Shown: positions 1-8,196 of the stretch, piece by piece
Numbering within the stretch: the first letter of the stretch is position 1
How the letters are laid out: every line of letters begins with the position of its first letter
Origin: Candidatus Alectryocaccomicrobium excrementavium
Lineage (GTDB): Bacteria > Bacillota > Clostridia > Christensenellales > Aristaeellaceae
Assembly (NCBI GenBank): GCA_018716755.1
Contig: DVJN01000191.1
Span: forward strand, 1-42,999
DNA: 42,999 bases
Direction of reading: 5' to 3'
Program-made: the position numbers and the translations under genes
The notes under the pieces: model-generated
Told to the model about the DNA's origin: nothing
Databases searched by the model: none
What the model saw: only the letters and a program-made list of their open reading frames with translations

Positions 1-1
1 C

Positions 2-1117
2 CGGGCCGGGGATCTCTCCTCTGGCAAAGACAAAGCGCGCGATGGCGGCGAAACCGTTGCCCTCATCGCATCGGCAGAAAAAGCGACAGTCAACGCCGAT
101 ACCCGGGTGTATCAACATCCCAGCGAGGACAGCGAAAGCATGCGGATTTCTGCGGGCGCCGCCGTGGCGGTCGTGGAATATGGTTCCGGCCCGTATTCCG
201 GCTGGGCGCGCATTCAAAATCCCCAAAATGGGATGATTGCGTATATCCGGGCCGAATCCCTTTCCTCCGGCGATGCCGAAACGCGCGATGGCGGCGAAAG
301 CTTCACCGCCTACGTGGTCATCGATTCGCTTCCCTTGTACGCGTCCGCTTCCACCGCGTCCGATATCAAGCGCTCCCTCCGCCATGGGCGCTCTGTCACG
401 GTGCTGGAAACCCGCGCCGGTTGGGCAAAGGTTTCCTATGGATCGACCACGGGTTTTGCGCAAATCGAAGGCATGTCCAAAACCCCGCCCGCCGACCCCA
501 TCGACGCATATGTCCTAGAGGAAGCCTATGTGTACGAAAGCGATTCCTCTCAATCCGGCCGCTACGCCACCGCGCCAGCCGGTGCGGAGGTTACGGTTTA
601 TGCCATCCATGGGGATTGGTGCAAGGTGGCGCACAATGGCACGGTTGGCTACATGCAAAAGGCGCAGCTCACGCCCGATAAGGACGCGGTCCACGCCGGC
701 GGTAGCGTCGCACTGGCGGACTGGTTTGCCAGCGACATTCAGTCGGCCTTCTCCACCGGGTCGCAGGCCGTGATCACCGATGTGGACTCTGGCATTTCCT
801 GGCGGGTGAAACGCCGGGGCGGCAGCAACCACGCGGATGTGGAACCGCTGACCGCCGCCGATACCGCCGCCATGTGGAAAGCATGCGCGGATTCCGACGG
901 GGACTGGACGTATATCCGCCATGCCGTATGGGTGACCATCGATGGCCAGCGCTATGCCGCTTCGATCTATTCCGAGCCGCACGGCGAGAGCGCGATCGAC
1001 GGCAACGGCTATCCCGGCCATTTGTGCGTCCATTTCCTGAACTCGCGCACCCATGGCACCGACCGGGTGGATGAGGATCACCAGAAGATGATTCTCAAAG
1101 CCTATCAGGCGGGTTAA
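2..1117 (+). CDS. SH3-repeat secreted protein, 5' partial
   Basis: The reading frame is open from base 2, so the gene starts before the window; the GTG at 107 in the track is only an internal codon. Three bacterial SH3-like repeats are visible (around nt 85-260, 300-475 and 505-680), and the first bases are the tail of another repeat, since a linker of the form LSSG...RDGGE occurs twice. Such repeats usually bind peptidoglycan or wall peptides outside the cell. The last 130 residues (nt 706-1114) form a separate globular domain with the blocks GGSNHADVEPLT and GHLCVHFLNSRTHG, rich in His, Cys and Asp. I recognise this pairing with SH3 repeats as typical of clostridial secreted proteins but cannot name an activity. 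The stop is followed after 41 bases by the next gene on the same strand. Confidence 0.85.
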   Translation, partial: RAGDLSSGKDKARDGGETVALIASAEKATVNADTRVYQHPSEDSESMRISAGAAVAVVEYGSGPYSGWARIQNPQNGMIAYIRAESLSSGDAETRDGGESFTAYVVIDSLPLYASASTASDIKRSLRHGRSVTVLETRAGWAKVSYGSTTGFAQIEGMSKTPPADPIDAYVLEEAYVYESDSSQSGRYATAPAGAEVTVYAIHGDWCKVAHNGTVGYMQKAQLTPDKDAVHAGGSVALADWFASDIQSAFSTGSQAVITDVDSGISWRVKRRGGSNHADVEPLTAADTAAMWKACADSDGDWTYIRHAVWVTIDGQRYAASIYSEPHGESAIDGNGYPGHLCVHFLNSRTHGTDRVDEDHQKMILKAYQAG

Positions 1118-1158
1118 GCCATGCGCAGTTTAACTTGAAGAAAGGCAGTTGCTCGAAA

Positions 1159-3393
1159 ATGAAGAAACGACTCTCCCTGCTCCTCATCCTGTGCCTGCTC
1201 GCCATGGGCGCGCCAGCGCTGGCCGCGCCGGGCGACGCCATTTTACTGCAAAGCGGCGAGGGCGGCTTTTTGTCGGCAAGCTCCTTTGCGCTCATCGGCG
1301 ATACGCTCTATGCGCTCTCCAGCGCGTCGCTGTTTACGGTTCCGGCCGCAGGGGGCGATTCGATGGAATATGCCATCGACACCGCAGCGCTCACGACGCA
1401 GGAAAATGGCCGCTTCATCCCTGCCAGCATCTTCGCCGCGGGCGATGCGCCGCTGGTGTACGGCTATGAATGCGTGGGCGACGAGGAGGACTATTGCAAC
1501 TTTGCGCTGTATCGCGTGGAACTGGCGGACGGCGCCGCGCGCCTCACGCTGCAGATTGCCCTTTCCGCCGAGAATATGGTGGAATACATGGGGATTTTTG
1601 CCAGGCCGCGCCAGTTGTACGCGCCGTTCGTGCTGGATGGCAAAATAATCGCGCGCAGCTACGATGCCGGCTCCAGCATCGCCATCGTCGACCTTGCCAG
1701 CGGCGAACTGACGCTGATCGAGGGATTGCTCCCGCTCTTCCAGTGGCTGATCCCCTACCGGGACGGCGCGGCACTGGCCATTGCATACGACGATTTGGCG
1801 GGCACGGCCGCCATCCACAAGGTGGATCTGCGCCAGGCGGCCGCCGAGCCATTGTGCGAATTTGCGGTTGCGAGCGAGCCGGGCCATTTCTGCTATGACG
1901 AAAGCACCGGCGCGCTCTTCTTCGCCATGGACGGCGAGCTTTACCGAATGGAAGGTATGCAGCCGGAATCTCTGCTGCCCGTCGCCGCGCTGCCGCTGAC
2001 GGGGGAAATGAATGCGCTGCCCGTCCTCACGCAGGATGGATTCCTGATCGCCGGGGACAGCATGACGATCCTGCGCCGCAACACCGATCCCAGCCAGCGC
2101 GCGGACGCGCCGCTGAACATCCAGCAGAATTACCATGCTGCGGTAGAAAGCGCTTTCAAGTCCTTTGCCGAATCGCACCCGGAAATCGAGCTCAACCTGG
2201 TGGAGAGCCATGAGGACATCATTCAGGCCATGCTCACCCAATCGAGCACCATGGACGTGTTCGCGCTTTGCACAGCGGACGCGGTTTACAGCGCGCTGTT
2301 TGAGCGCGGCTACATGGCGGAACTGACGGACAGCGCGGCCATTGCGCAGATGGTGCAGGCCATGTACCCGGCGATTCAAAATGCGGTTTGCAAAGAGGGC
2401 GAAGTGTATGCTCTGCCGGTGGAAATGCACACGGGTCGAGGGCTGATTTCGTATAACGCGGAACTGTGGGCAAGCCTTGGGTATGCGCCGGAGGAATTTC
2501 CGCAAACCTGGCCCGCTTTCCTCCGCCTGCTCGCCCAGCTCGGCAGCGCGGTGGAGGCCGGAAAAATGGACGCGCTCGCGCCGTACTATTCCATCGATGA
2601 ATTTCGCGAGGAGCTGTTCCGCGCCATGCTGGACGCTTACATGCTGTACATCAGCCAGCCCGGGCGGGAATTCCAGCTGGATACCCCGCTGTTCCGCGAA
2701 ATGGCGGAAGCCTTCGAGGCCATCGACTTCGCCGCGCTCGGATTCCCGGAAACGGTAGACTTGGAAAGCGCCGCCGCGCCCGAGAACGTGCTGATCGAAC
2801 TGTTCACCAATTTCACCGCCGGCATAAATTCGTCCAGCGCATATCGAATTGCACCACTGGCCATGCAGGAGGGCGAAACGCCGCTCATTGCCGTGCAGCT
2901 CTACGCGGTTTTTGTGAATCCGTATAGCGCAAACCGCGATCTGGCCATCTCGTTCCTGGAAGAGGTGGCGGCGCAGCAGGATCCCCTGTTCCTGGCGCAC
3001 ACCACGCCCACCAAAAATGACCCCGTGCCAAATGAAAGCTATTCGGATGTTCTCGCCGTTTACGACGCGGAAATCGCATCGCTCGAGGAACGCCTGGACA
3101 GCGCTGAAGACGAGACGCAAAAGGCCGCGCTCCAGGCGGAAATCGAGCTCAGCGAACAATACCGCGCCGAATTCGAAGCGAACAACCGCTATCTGGCGGA
3201 CGAAGCGAGCATCGCCGCTTACCGCGAACTGGCGGAATTCCTCGCCGTAACGCCTTTCTGGGGGCTGGACGAAGAGACTTCCATCGAATACGACACCGCC
3301 ATCCGGGAATATTTGAGCGGCCTGACCGGCATCGATGAGTTCATTGCCCGCATCGATCAAAAGCTTAAAATGATTGTACTGGAAGGGCAATAG
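1159..3393 (+). CDS. secreted solute-binding-like protein with N-terminal repeat domain
   Basis: The start is taken at ATG 1159, which gives a clean signal peptide (MKKRLSLLLILCLLAMGAPALA, cut before APGD) behind AAAGG; the track start at 1135 is a TTG. The product is 744 residues. Residues 30-315 are a beta-rich region with repeated short strands, propeller-like. From about residue 318 the sequence resembles family 1 extracellular solute-binding proteins of ABC importers, with AFKSFAESHPEIELNLV and a substrate-lobe region further on. Residues 633-680 form a charged coiled-coil insertion. There is no lipobox cysteine at the cleavage site, so it may be secreted rather than lipid-anchored. No permease genes are adjacent, so transport is an inference from the fold; it could instead be a sensor or an orphan binding protein. 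Confidence 0.75.
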   Translation: MKKRLSLLLILCLLAMGAPALAAPGDAILLQSGEGGFLSASSFALIGDTLYALSSASLFTVPAAGGDSMEYAIDTAALTTQENGRFIPASIFAAGDAPLVYGYECVGDEEDYCNFALYRVELADGAARLTLQIALSAENMVEYMGIFARPRQLYAPFVLDGKIIARSYDAGSSIAIVDLASGELTLIEGLLPLFQWLIPYRDGAALAIAYDDLAGTAAIHKVDLRQAAAEPLCEFAVASEPGHFCYDESTGALFFAMDGELYRMEGMQPESLLPVAALPLTGEMNALPVLTQDGFLIAGDSMTILRRNTDPSQRADAPLNIQQNYHAAVESAFKSFAESHPEIELNLVESHEDIIQAMLTQSSTMDVFALCTADAVYSALFERGYMAELTDSAAIAQMVQAMYPAIQNAVCKEGEVYALPVEMHTGRGLISYNAELWASLGYAPEEFPQTWPAFLRLLAQLGSAVEAGKMDALAPYYSIDEFREELFRAMLDAYMLYISQPGREFQLDTPLFREMAEAFEAIDFAALGFPETVDLESAAAPENVLIELFTNFTAGINSSSAYRIAPLAMQEGETPLIAVQLYAVFVNPYSANRDLAISFLEEVAAQQDPLFLAHTTPTKNDPVPNESYSDVLAVYDAEIASLEERLDSAEDETQKAALQAEIELSEQYRAEFEANNRYLADEASIAAYRELAEFLAVTPFWGLDEETSIEYDTAIREYLSGLTGIDEFIARIDQKLKMIVLEGQ

Positions 3394-3414
3394 GCAAATT
3401 TTATCGGAGCAAAG

Positions 3415-3446
3415 TGGGCGGAGGAGCCATTCCTCCGCCCATTTTG
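3415..3446. terminator. intrinsic terminator, probably bidirectional
   Basis: A perfect 11-bp stem (TGGGCGGAGGA / TCCTCCGCCCA) with a 5-base loop is followed by TTTT on the plus strand. On the minus strand the stem is followed by CTTTG, which is weaker. It lies between two convergent genes and probably ends both. Confidence 0.8.
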
Positions 3447-3452
3447 GCGCAA

Positions 3453-4475
3453 TTAGCGCTGCACGCGGCCGCTGGCGTTGCCGCCAGCCAGGGCGAGCAC
3501 TTCGTCCACGCTCACGTGGTTGAAATCCAGCTCGATGGACTGCTTCAGGCACGAAGCGGCCACGGCGAATTCGATGCACTCCTGCGGGCCGAAATCCTTC
3601 AGGCTCGCATAGATCAAGCCGCCGCCAAAGCTATCGCCCCCGCCCACGCGATCGACGATGTGAATGCGGTACTGCCGGGAGAAATACGCCTGCCCGTTTT
3701 CATACAGCATGCCCGCCCAATCGTTCTCGCTGGCGGAAATGCTGCCGCGCAGCGTGATTGCCACGCGCTTTGCGCCAAACCGCTCCGCAAGCTGGCGCGC
3801 AACGGAAACGTATCCTTCGCGGTGGATTACGCCCGCGTTCACATCCGTGCCTTCCGCGCGGATGCCGAACACGTCCGCTGCGTCCTCCTCGTTTGCAATG
3901 ATCACATCCACATAGGGCATGAGCTGCGCCATAACCTCGCCCGCGCGCTCGCGCGACCAAAGCTTTTTGCGGTAATTGAGATCGCAACTCACCCGGATGC
4001 CGCGCGCGCGGGCCATCTTGAGCGCGTCCAGGCAAATTTCTGGCAGCTCGCCGCCCAGCGCGGGCGTGATGCCCGTGAAATGGAACCAGTCCGCGCCCTG
4101 CAAAATCCGGCTCCAATCAAAATCTTCCCGCCTGGCCAGGGCAATGGACGAACCAGCCCGGTCGTAAATCACCTTGGAGCCGCGCTGCGAAGCGCCCTTT
4201 TCGCAAAAGTAAATGCCCATGCGCGGTCCGCCGCGCACAATATCCCCGGTGTCCACGCCAAACCGGCGCAGCTCGTTCACCGCGCACTGGCCAATCTCGT
4301 GCGCGGGCACTTTGGTGACATAGCTGGCGGGGATCCCATAATTGGCCAGCGATACCGCCACATTCGCCTCGCCGCCTGCGTAGCTGGCCTCGAAAGCGCT
4401 GGCTTGCACAAACCGCTTATACCCTTCCGGATTGAGCCGCATCATAATTTCCCCAAAACACACCACTTTACCCAT
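3453..4475 (-). CDS. kdgK: 2-dehydro-3-deoxygluconokinase (KDG kinase)
   Basis: PfkB-family sugar kinase of 340 residues. It phosphorylates 2-keto-3-deoxygluconate to KDPG in the cytoplasm, the step before KDPG aldolase in uronate and pectin breakdown. The N-terminus (MGKVVCFGEIMMRLNPEG) and the GGEANVAVSLA block match KDG kinases, and the anion-hole and catalytic-Asp motif appears as VGGGDSFGGG near residue 280. The track ORF runs 140 codons too far upstream; ATG 4475 is chosen because it follows AAGGAGGG at ideal spacing. It is divergent from the isomerase-like gene, with about 110 bases between them. A 2-keto-3-deoxygalactonate kinase or ribokinase-like specificity cannot be excluded. A D-galactonate dehydratase lies 27 kb away in this window. 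Confidence 0.88.
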   Translation of the reverse strand: MGKVVCFGEIMMRLNPEGYKRFVQASAFEASYAGGEANVAVSLANYGIPASYVTKVPAHEIGQCAVNELRRFGVDTGDIVRGGPRMGIYFCEKGASQRGSKVIYDRAGSSIALARREDFDWSRILQGADWFHFTGITPALGGELPEICLDALKMARARGIRVSCDLNYRKKLWSRERAGEVMAQLMPYVDVIIANEEDAADVFGIRAEGTDVNAGVIHREGYVSVARQLAERFGAKRVAITLRGSISASENDWAGMLYENGQAYFSRQYRIHIVDRVGGGDSFGGGLIYASLKDFGPQECIEFAVAASCLKQSIELDFNHVSVDEVLALAGGNASGRVQR

Positions 4476-4506
4476 ACAAATTCCCTCCTTTTTTTGGCCT
4501 ACCCTC

Positions 4507-4535
4507 TTGCCGGGCGCGCAAAAATCTTCTATAAT
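4507..4535 (+). promoter_or_regulatory. sigma-70-type promoter of the isomerase-like gene
   Basis: TTGCCG (4507-4512), 17 bp, TATAAT (4530-4535). The predicted start of transcription is near 4542, giving a short leader. Confidence 0.8.
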
Positions 4536-4584
4536 AATAGCACAGGGAGAAAACTTTTTCAATATGGAAGGAACGGGATTTACG

Positions 4585-6066
4585 ATGATGAATTTGCCGG
4601 AAATCAAGCTGGGCATTGTCGCCGTGAGCCGCGACTGCTTCCCCATCGAGCTGAGCCAGCGCCGCCGCCGGGCAGTGGTTGCCGCGTATCGCGCGCTGGG
4701 CCAGGAAATCACCGAAATCGAAACGACCATTGAGAACGAAAATGATACCATGAAGGCGCTCGCTGAACTGCACAGCGCAAATGTGAACGCGCTCGTCGTG
4801 TTCCTGGGGAATTTTGGCCCGGAAGGCCCGGAAACCCTGCTGGCGGAAAAATTTGGCGGCCCCGTGATGTTCGTCGCGGCTGCGGAGGAAAACATCCCTG
4901 TGCTTTCCAGCGACCGGGGCGACGCCTACTGCGGCATGCTCAACGCAAGCTATAACCTCAAACTGCGCGGCGTGAACGCCTACATTCCCGAATACCCGGT
5001 GGGGGACGCGCAGGCCGTGGCCAAGATGGTTGCGGAATTCGTGCCCATCGCGCGGGCGTATATTGGCGTGAAGAACCTCAAAATCATCACCTTCGGCCCG
5101 CGGCCTTATGATTTTCTGGCCTGCAACGCGCCCATCGCGCCGCTGTTTACCCTGGGCGTGAACGTACAGGAAAATTCCGAGCTGGATCTGCTCGCCGCCT
5201 ACAAGGCGCACGCGAACGATCCGCGCATCCCCGGCGTGATCGCCAACATGGAAAAAGAACTGGGCGATGGCAACAAGATGCCCGGCATCCTGCCGCGCCT
5301 GGCGCAATACGAAATCACTCTGCTGGATTGGATCGAGGCCAACCGCGGCGCAGCGAAATACGTGGCCATGGCAAACAAGTGCTGGCCCGCTTTCCAAACG
5401 GAATTCGGCTTTGTGCCCTGCTATGTGAACAGCCGCCTCACCGCGCGCGGCATCCCGGTGGCCTGCGAAGTGGATATCTACGGCGCGCTCAGCGAATACA
5501 TTGGCACCTGCATAACCGGTGAGAGCGTCACCCTGCTCGACATCAACAACACGGTTCCCGCAGATATGTATGCGGCGAGCATCGCGGGCAAATTCCCCTA
5601 CCGGCACGATGAAACCTTCATGGGATTCCACTGCGGCAACACCCCCATCTGCCGCCTGACGAAGGGCACCATGAAATACCAGCTGATCATGAACCGCGGC
5701 CTGGAAAATGGTGGCGAGCCGGACATCACCCGCGGCACGCTGGAGGGCGACATTGTGCCCGGCGGCATCACCTTCTTCCGCCTGCAGGGCAACAAGGACA
5801 GCGTGCTCACCTCCTATGTGGCGCAGGGCGAAGTGCTGCCCGTGGATACACAGTCCTTTGGCGGCATTGGCGTGTTCGCCATCCCGGAAATGAACCGCTT
5901 CTATCGCCACGTGCTCATCGCGGGCGGCTATCCGCACCACGGCGCAGTGGCCTTTGGACATGTGGGCAAGGCCATCTTCTCCACGCTCAAGCTGCTGGGC
6001 GTAAACACCGTCAGCTTCAATCAGCCCAAGGGAATGCTCTATCCCACGGAAAACCCGTTCGCGTAA
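4585..6066 (+). CDS. L-fucose/L-arabinose isomerase family protein
   Basis: This 493-residue protein resembles the ketol-isomerase superfamily of L-fucose and L-arabinose isomerases. Typical blocks are the N-terminal KLGIVAVSRDCFP, the central EVDIYGALSEY, LLDINNTVP, GFHCGNTP, and a C-terminal GGYPHHGAVAFGHVGKA. Family members interconvert aldoses and ketoses using a divalent metal held by Glu, Asp and His residues; the blocks named are plausible sites but I cannot fix each ligand. It is about 100 residues shorter than classical FucI. The track start at 4432 lies before the promoter. ATG 4585 follows AAGGA; ATG 4564 behind AGGGAGA is an alternative. It sits beside KDG kinase and a CE15-like esterase, pointing to catabolism of plant sugars. 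The true substrate is unknown. Confidence 0.75.
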   Translation: MMNLPEIKLGIVAVSRDCFPIELSQRRRRAVVAAYRALGQEITEIETTIENENDTMKALAELHSANVNALVVFLGNFGPEGPETLLAEKFGGPVMFVAAAEENIPVLSSDRGDAYCGMLNASYNLKLRGVNAYIPEYPVGDAQAVAKMVAEFVPIARAYIGVKNLKIITFGPRPYDFLACNAPIAPLFTLGVNVQENSELDLLAAYKAHANDPRIPGVIANMEKELGDGNKMPGILPRLAQYEITLLDWIEANRGAAKYVAMANKCWPAFQTEFGFVPCYVNSRLTARGIPVACEVDIYGALSEYIGTCITGESVTLLDINNTVPADMYAASIAGKFPYRHDETFMGFHCGNTPICRLTKGTMKYQLIMNRGLENGGEPDITRGTLEGDIVPGGITFFRLQGNKDSVLTSYVAQGEVLPVDTQSFGGIGVFAIPEMNRFYRHVLIAGGYPHHGAVAFGHVGKAIFSTLKLLGVNTVSFNQPKGMLYPTENPFA

Positions 6067-6090
6067 GCGTGTATTTTCATCCGATCATGT

Positions 6091-6125
6091 CCCGGCGCGC
6101 CTTTTGCCAGGAAAGGCGCGCCGGG
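6091..6125 (+). terminator. strong hairpin after the isomerase-like gene
   Basis: A perfect 14-bp inverted repeat (CCCGGCGCGCCTTT / AAAGGCGCGCCGGG) with a 7-base loop lies 25 bases after the stop codon. The following GCGGATAAATTTT is not a clean T-run, so terminator activity is likely but not certain. The rest of the 286-base gap to 6352 holds a second, weaker hairpin (CCGCGCC/GGCGCGG near 6310-6335) beyond the end of the minus-strand esterase gene and no convincing gene. Confidence 0.65.
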
Positions 6126-6352
6126 CGGATAAATTTTGGCCTTTGCAGCCGCCGCTGTTGGGCTGTTCCCTTTCCAGAATTGCCTATACGCCATCGAAAC
6201 TCCGAAACAGACGTATCCACATCCTATTTGTAATATAGAATTCCAGCGCAACACAATATCTCATCCAAGCTTTGCCGCTTTTGCGCAAAAATCAAGGGCC
6301 TTAACCCACCCGCGCCACAATTTGGGCGCGGATTGCACGCCCCCACGGCCTA

Positions 6353-7495
6353 TTAATCCCCTTCCGGGCAGCGCCAGTCGAAGGCGGGCGCAGGCGCATC
6401 GAAGGGCACATTCATGAATTTGCCGCTCAGCGGCGTGCCCTGGATGCGGTTTAGCATCAAGTTTTGCAGCATGCTGAAATCCTCCATGGTCTGCGCATGA
6501 TAGCCATCGCGCCAATACCAAAGAAGGTTCTCTTCCGCGCCCAGGAAGCGATAGACCTCGCGCGCGGCGATGTTGCTCTGATATGCGCCCAGCGGATTGG
6601 CCCAAATGTCGCTCTTGGCCTCGGAATCGAAGAGCACGCGCGGCGCGACCAGCGCCTTCAGTTCGTGCTCATCGAACGGCAACTGCGCTACGCGGCCGGC
6701 ATAAGCGGGCAAATCCGGCCCCATCCAATCCGGAAACGCGCGCACAATATCGTCCAACTCCTCGCTGCGCGCCTCGTCCCCATCCTCAGTGATCGCGCGC
6801 ATGGCGATGCGGTAGCAGCTGCCGCCAGCGCACGGCGCCTCGGGATTGACGATGGTGGCGCGCTCATCCAGCGCGCCCGCGACCAACGCGGTTTTGCCCC
6901 CGCGCGAAAGGCCTGTGAAGGCAATGCACTTTTCATCCATCAGGCCCAGCTGCAATAGCGCGTCCACACAGCGGCTATAGCCCCAGGCCCACGCGCCGAT
7001 GGCGCGGAACGTATGCGCCGGATAGGCGCGATATATCCGGCTGTTGCGCGGCAGGCCACGCATATCCGGCACGATTTCGCAGCGATTGAACTTGGCGACG
7101 AGAATCCCCTGCTGCGTGAACAGGTTGCTAACCGCCAAATCGTTCATGATGGGATAGCACTGGTCGCCATCCACCAGCGCGGGGCATGGCTGATCCGTAT
7201 TGGGACGATGCACCGTCATCGTGAAGCTAAAGGGACAGGCACGCGTGCCCGTGTGGATGCGGAAGGTTTCGATATGGCCGGGGCCGGAACGATTGAGCGG
7301 CTCCACTTCCAAAAATTCCGGCTGCGGGGGCATGGTGCCATATTGCAGTTCCACCGCCGTGGCGATCAATTCCTGCCTGCGGCGCCGCCAGTCCTCGTGC
7401 GTGCGCACCGGCGTGCCATCCCGGAACACAAATGGATTGGGTAGCTTTCCCAGTTCGCGATATTCCGTCACTTGCAATTTTGTGAGCTCCGCCAC
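6353..7495 (-). CDS. CE15-like alpha/beta-hydrolase (glucuronoyl or acetyl-xylan esterase type)
   Basis: A 380-residue alpha/beta-hydrolase. The nucleophile elbow reads FTGLSRGGK near residue 195, of the G-x-S-R-x-G-K kind seen in CE15 glucuronoyl esterases, and a catalytic His is likely in GYHAQTM near residue 331. No signal peptide is seen, so the enzyme should be cytoplasmic and would act on imported esters of glucuronic acid or acetylated sugars. The start is GTG 7495, six bases after AGGAGGA; the track ORF extends further without support. It follows the HD-domain gene by 20 bases and is probably cotranscribed from the promoter at 8019-8047. An acetyl esterase assignment is equally possible. 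Confidence 0.7.
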   Translation of the reverse strand: MAELTKLQVTEYRELGKLPNPFVFRDGTPVRTHEDWRRRRQELIATAVELQYGTMPPQPEFLEVEPLNRSGPGHIETFRIHTGTRACPFSFTMTVHRPNTDQPCPALVDGDQCYPIMNDLAVSNLFTQQGILVAKFNRCEIVPDMRGLPRNSRIYRAYPAHTFRAIGAWAWGYSRCVDALLQLGLMDEKCIAFTGLSRGGKTALVAGALDERATIVNPEAPCAGGSCYRIAMRAITEDGDEARSEELDDIVRAFPDWMGPDLPAYAGRVAQLPFDEHELKALVAPRVLFDSEAKSDIWANPLGAYQSNIAAREVYRFLGAEENLLWYWRDGYHAQTMEDFSMLQNLMLNRIQGTPLSGKFMNVPFDAPAPAFDWRCPEGD

Positions 7496-7515
7496 TTCAT
7501 TTCCTCCTCTCGACG

Positions 7516-7986
7516 CTAAAGATACCGTGCTTTTATGCCGTGGTACGCATCCTTGCAAAAAAACTCATACACGCTGCAGGCTTTGTCTGCCAGCATCACG
7601 AGCCAGCCTTCCCGATAGCGGGGCGGCACTGGTGTGAGCGGAAACATATGCTTGCGGATGATGTCGCGCTCCACCTCCGAAAGATCGAACACCCGCCGCG
7701 CATTTTCCAGCGCTACGCCGGGATGGAAAAACGCGTGCTTTTTGCGCAATGGATCGCGCACATGCCAATCATATAGAAAATAATCGTGCAACAGCGCGCC
7801 GCGCGAGAGCGCCTCTTCCCGCACACACAGATGCAAGGCCCGCGCCATCGCAAAGCTCACATGCGCCACCGCCACGCAGTGCAGCAGGCATGATGTGTTG
7901 CCATGCTGCACAAACTGCTCCATGCGCCGCACCTCTGGCCGGGCGGCAAACGAACGAATATAGGCTTCCTGTCGTGCGCGCTCCAT
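7516..7986 (-). CDS. HD-domain protein (putative phosphohydrolase)
   Basis: A 156-residue single-domain HD protein. The metal-binding pattern is visible: H in VAVAHVSFAMAR, the doublet HD in GALLHDYFLYDWH near residue 66, H in IIRKHMFP, and D in MLADKACS. HD proteins hydrolyse phosphate esters, often nucleotides. The start ATG 7986 is chosen because AGGAACCAT precedes it and a promoter lies 33 bases upstream; the longer track ORF overruns both. It is divergent from the ECF S-component gene, and the two promoters are separated by only about 21 bases holding an inverted repeat. The substrate is unknown. Confidence 0.75.
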   Translation of the reverse strand: MERARQEAYIRSFAARPEVRRMEQFVQHGNTSCLLHCVAVAHVSFAMARALHLCVREEALSRGALLHDYFLYDWHVRDPLRKKHAFFHPGVALENARRVFDLSEVERDIIRKHMFPLTPVPPRYREGWLVMLADKACSVYEFFCKDAYHGIKARYL

Positions 7987-8018
7987 ATGGTTCCTCCATT
8001 TCCTGTTAAAACGCCTAC

Positions 8019-8047
8019 AGTATACCACATTCTTCTCCTTGCGGCAA
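8019..8047 (-). promoter_or_regulatory. promoter of the HD-protein/esterase operon
   Basis: Read on the minus strand: TTGCCG, 17 bp, TATACT, with an upstream TG forming an extended -10. It leads to the HD gene after a short leader. Confidence 0.75.
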
Positions 8048-8068
8048 GCAAAATGCGCCGTTTTGCGA

Positions 8069-8097
8069 TTGACAATTTTCCAGCATTTTGGTATAGT
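8069..8097 (+). promoter_or_regulatory. promoter of the ECF S-component/kinase operon, with inverted repeat upstream
   Basis: TTGACA (8069-8074), 17 bp, TATAGT (8092-8097). An inverted repeat GCAAAA-N7-TTTTGC (8048-8066) fills the space between this -35 and the divergent -35 at 8042-8047, a position suited to one regulator controlling both directions. Confidence 0.8.
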
Positions 8098-8103
8098 ATT
8101 GCC

Positions 8104-8196
8104 CGGCGGCTGAAGCCGCCACGCCAGACATTTGCCACGAAGGCTCCCGCGCATGAAGCGCGGACACTGGGCATCTTTTTGTCTGGAGGGATTTTT
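8104..8196 (+). promoter_or_regulatory. structured 5' leader, possible riboswitch of unidentified class
   Basis: From the predicted transcription start to the ATG there are 93 bases with nested pairing. Hairpin 1 is GGCGGC-TGAA-GCCGCC (8105-8120). Hairpin 2 is CCGCGC-ATGAA-GCGCGG (8147-8163). CCAGAC (8124-8129) can pair with GTCTGG (8181-8186), whose last two bases begin the GGAGGG ribosome binding site. TGCC (8133-8136) can pair either with GGCA (8170-8173), just before a TCTTTTT tract, or locally with GGC. I could not match it to any riboswitch class I know. Confidence 0.5.

Noticed and set aside
1243-3579. 778-codon minus-strand ORF opposite the solute-binding-like gene
   Set aside because: Antisense shadow of a GC-rich gene: no ribosome binding site, Arg/His/Gln/Gly-rich translation without domains, and the plus-strand protein has a signal peptide and recognisable fold.
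3414-4733. 439-codon plus-strand ORF opposite kdgK
   Set aside because: It begins in the terminator stem and runs through a promoter; the translation has no family features.
4468-5961. 497-codon minus-strand ORF opposite the isomerase-like gene
   Set aside because: Low-complexity His/Arg/Ala translation; the opposite strand has conserved isomerase blocks, a promoter and a ribosome binding site.
8134-8144. Mini-ykkC (guanidine-II) style ACGA hairpin, GCC-ACGAA-GGC
   Set aside because: Only one 3-bp stem, without the second ACGR hairpin that defines the motif.
8104-8196. ZTP riboswitch, suggested by CTGGGCA
   Set aside because: The upstream conserved half of the ZTP motif is missing; only a short fragment matches.
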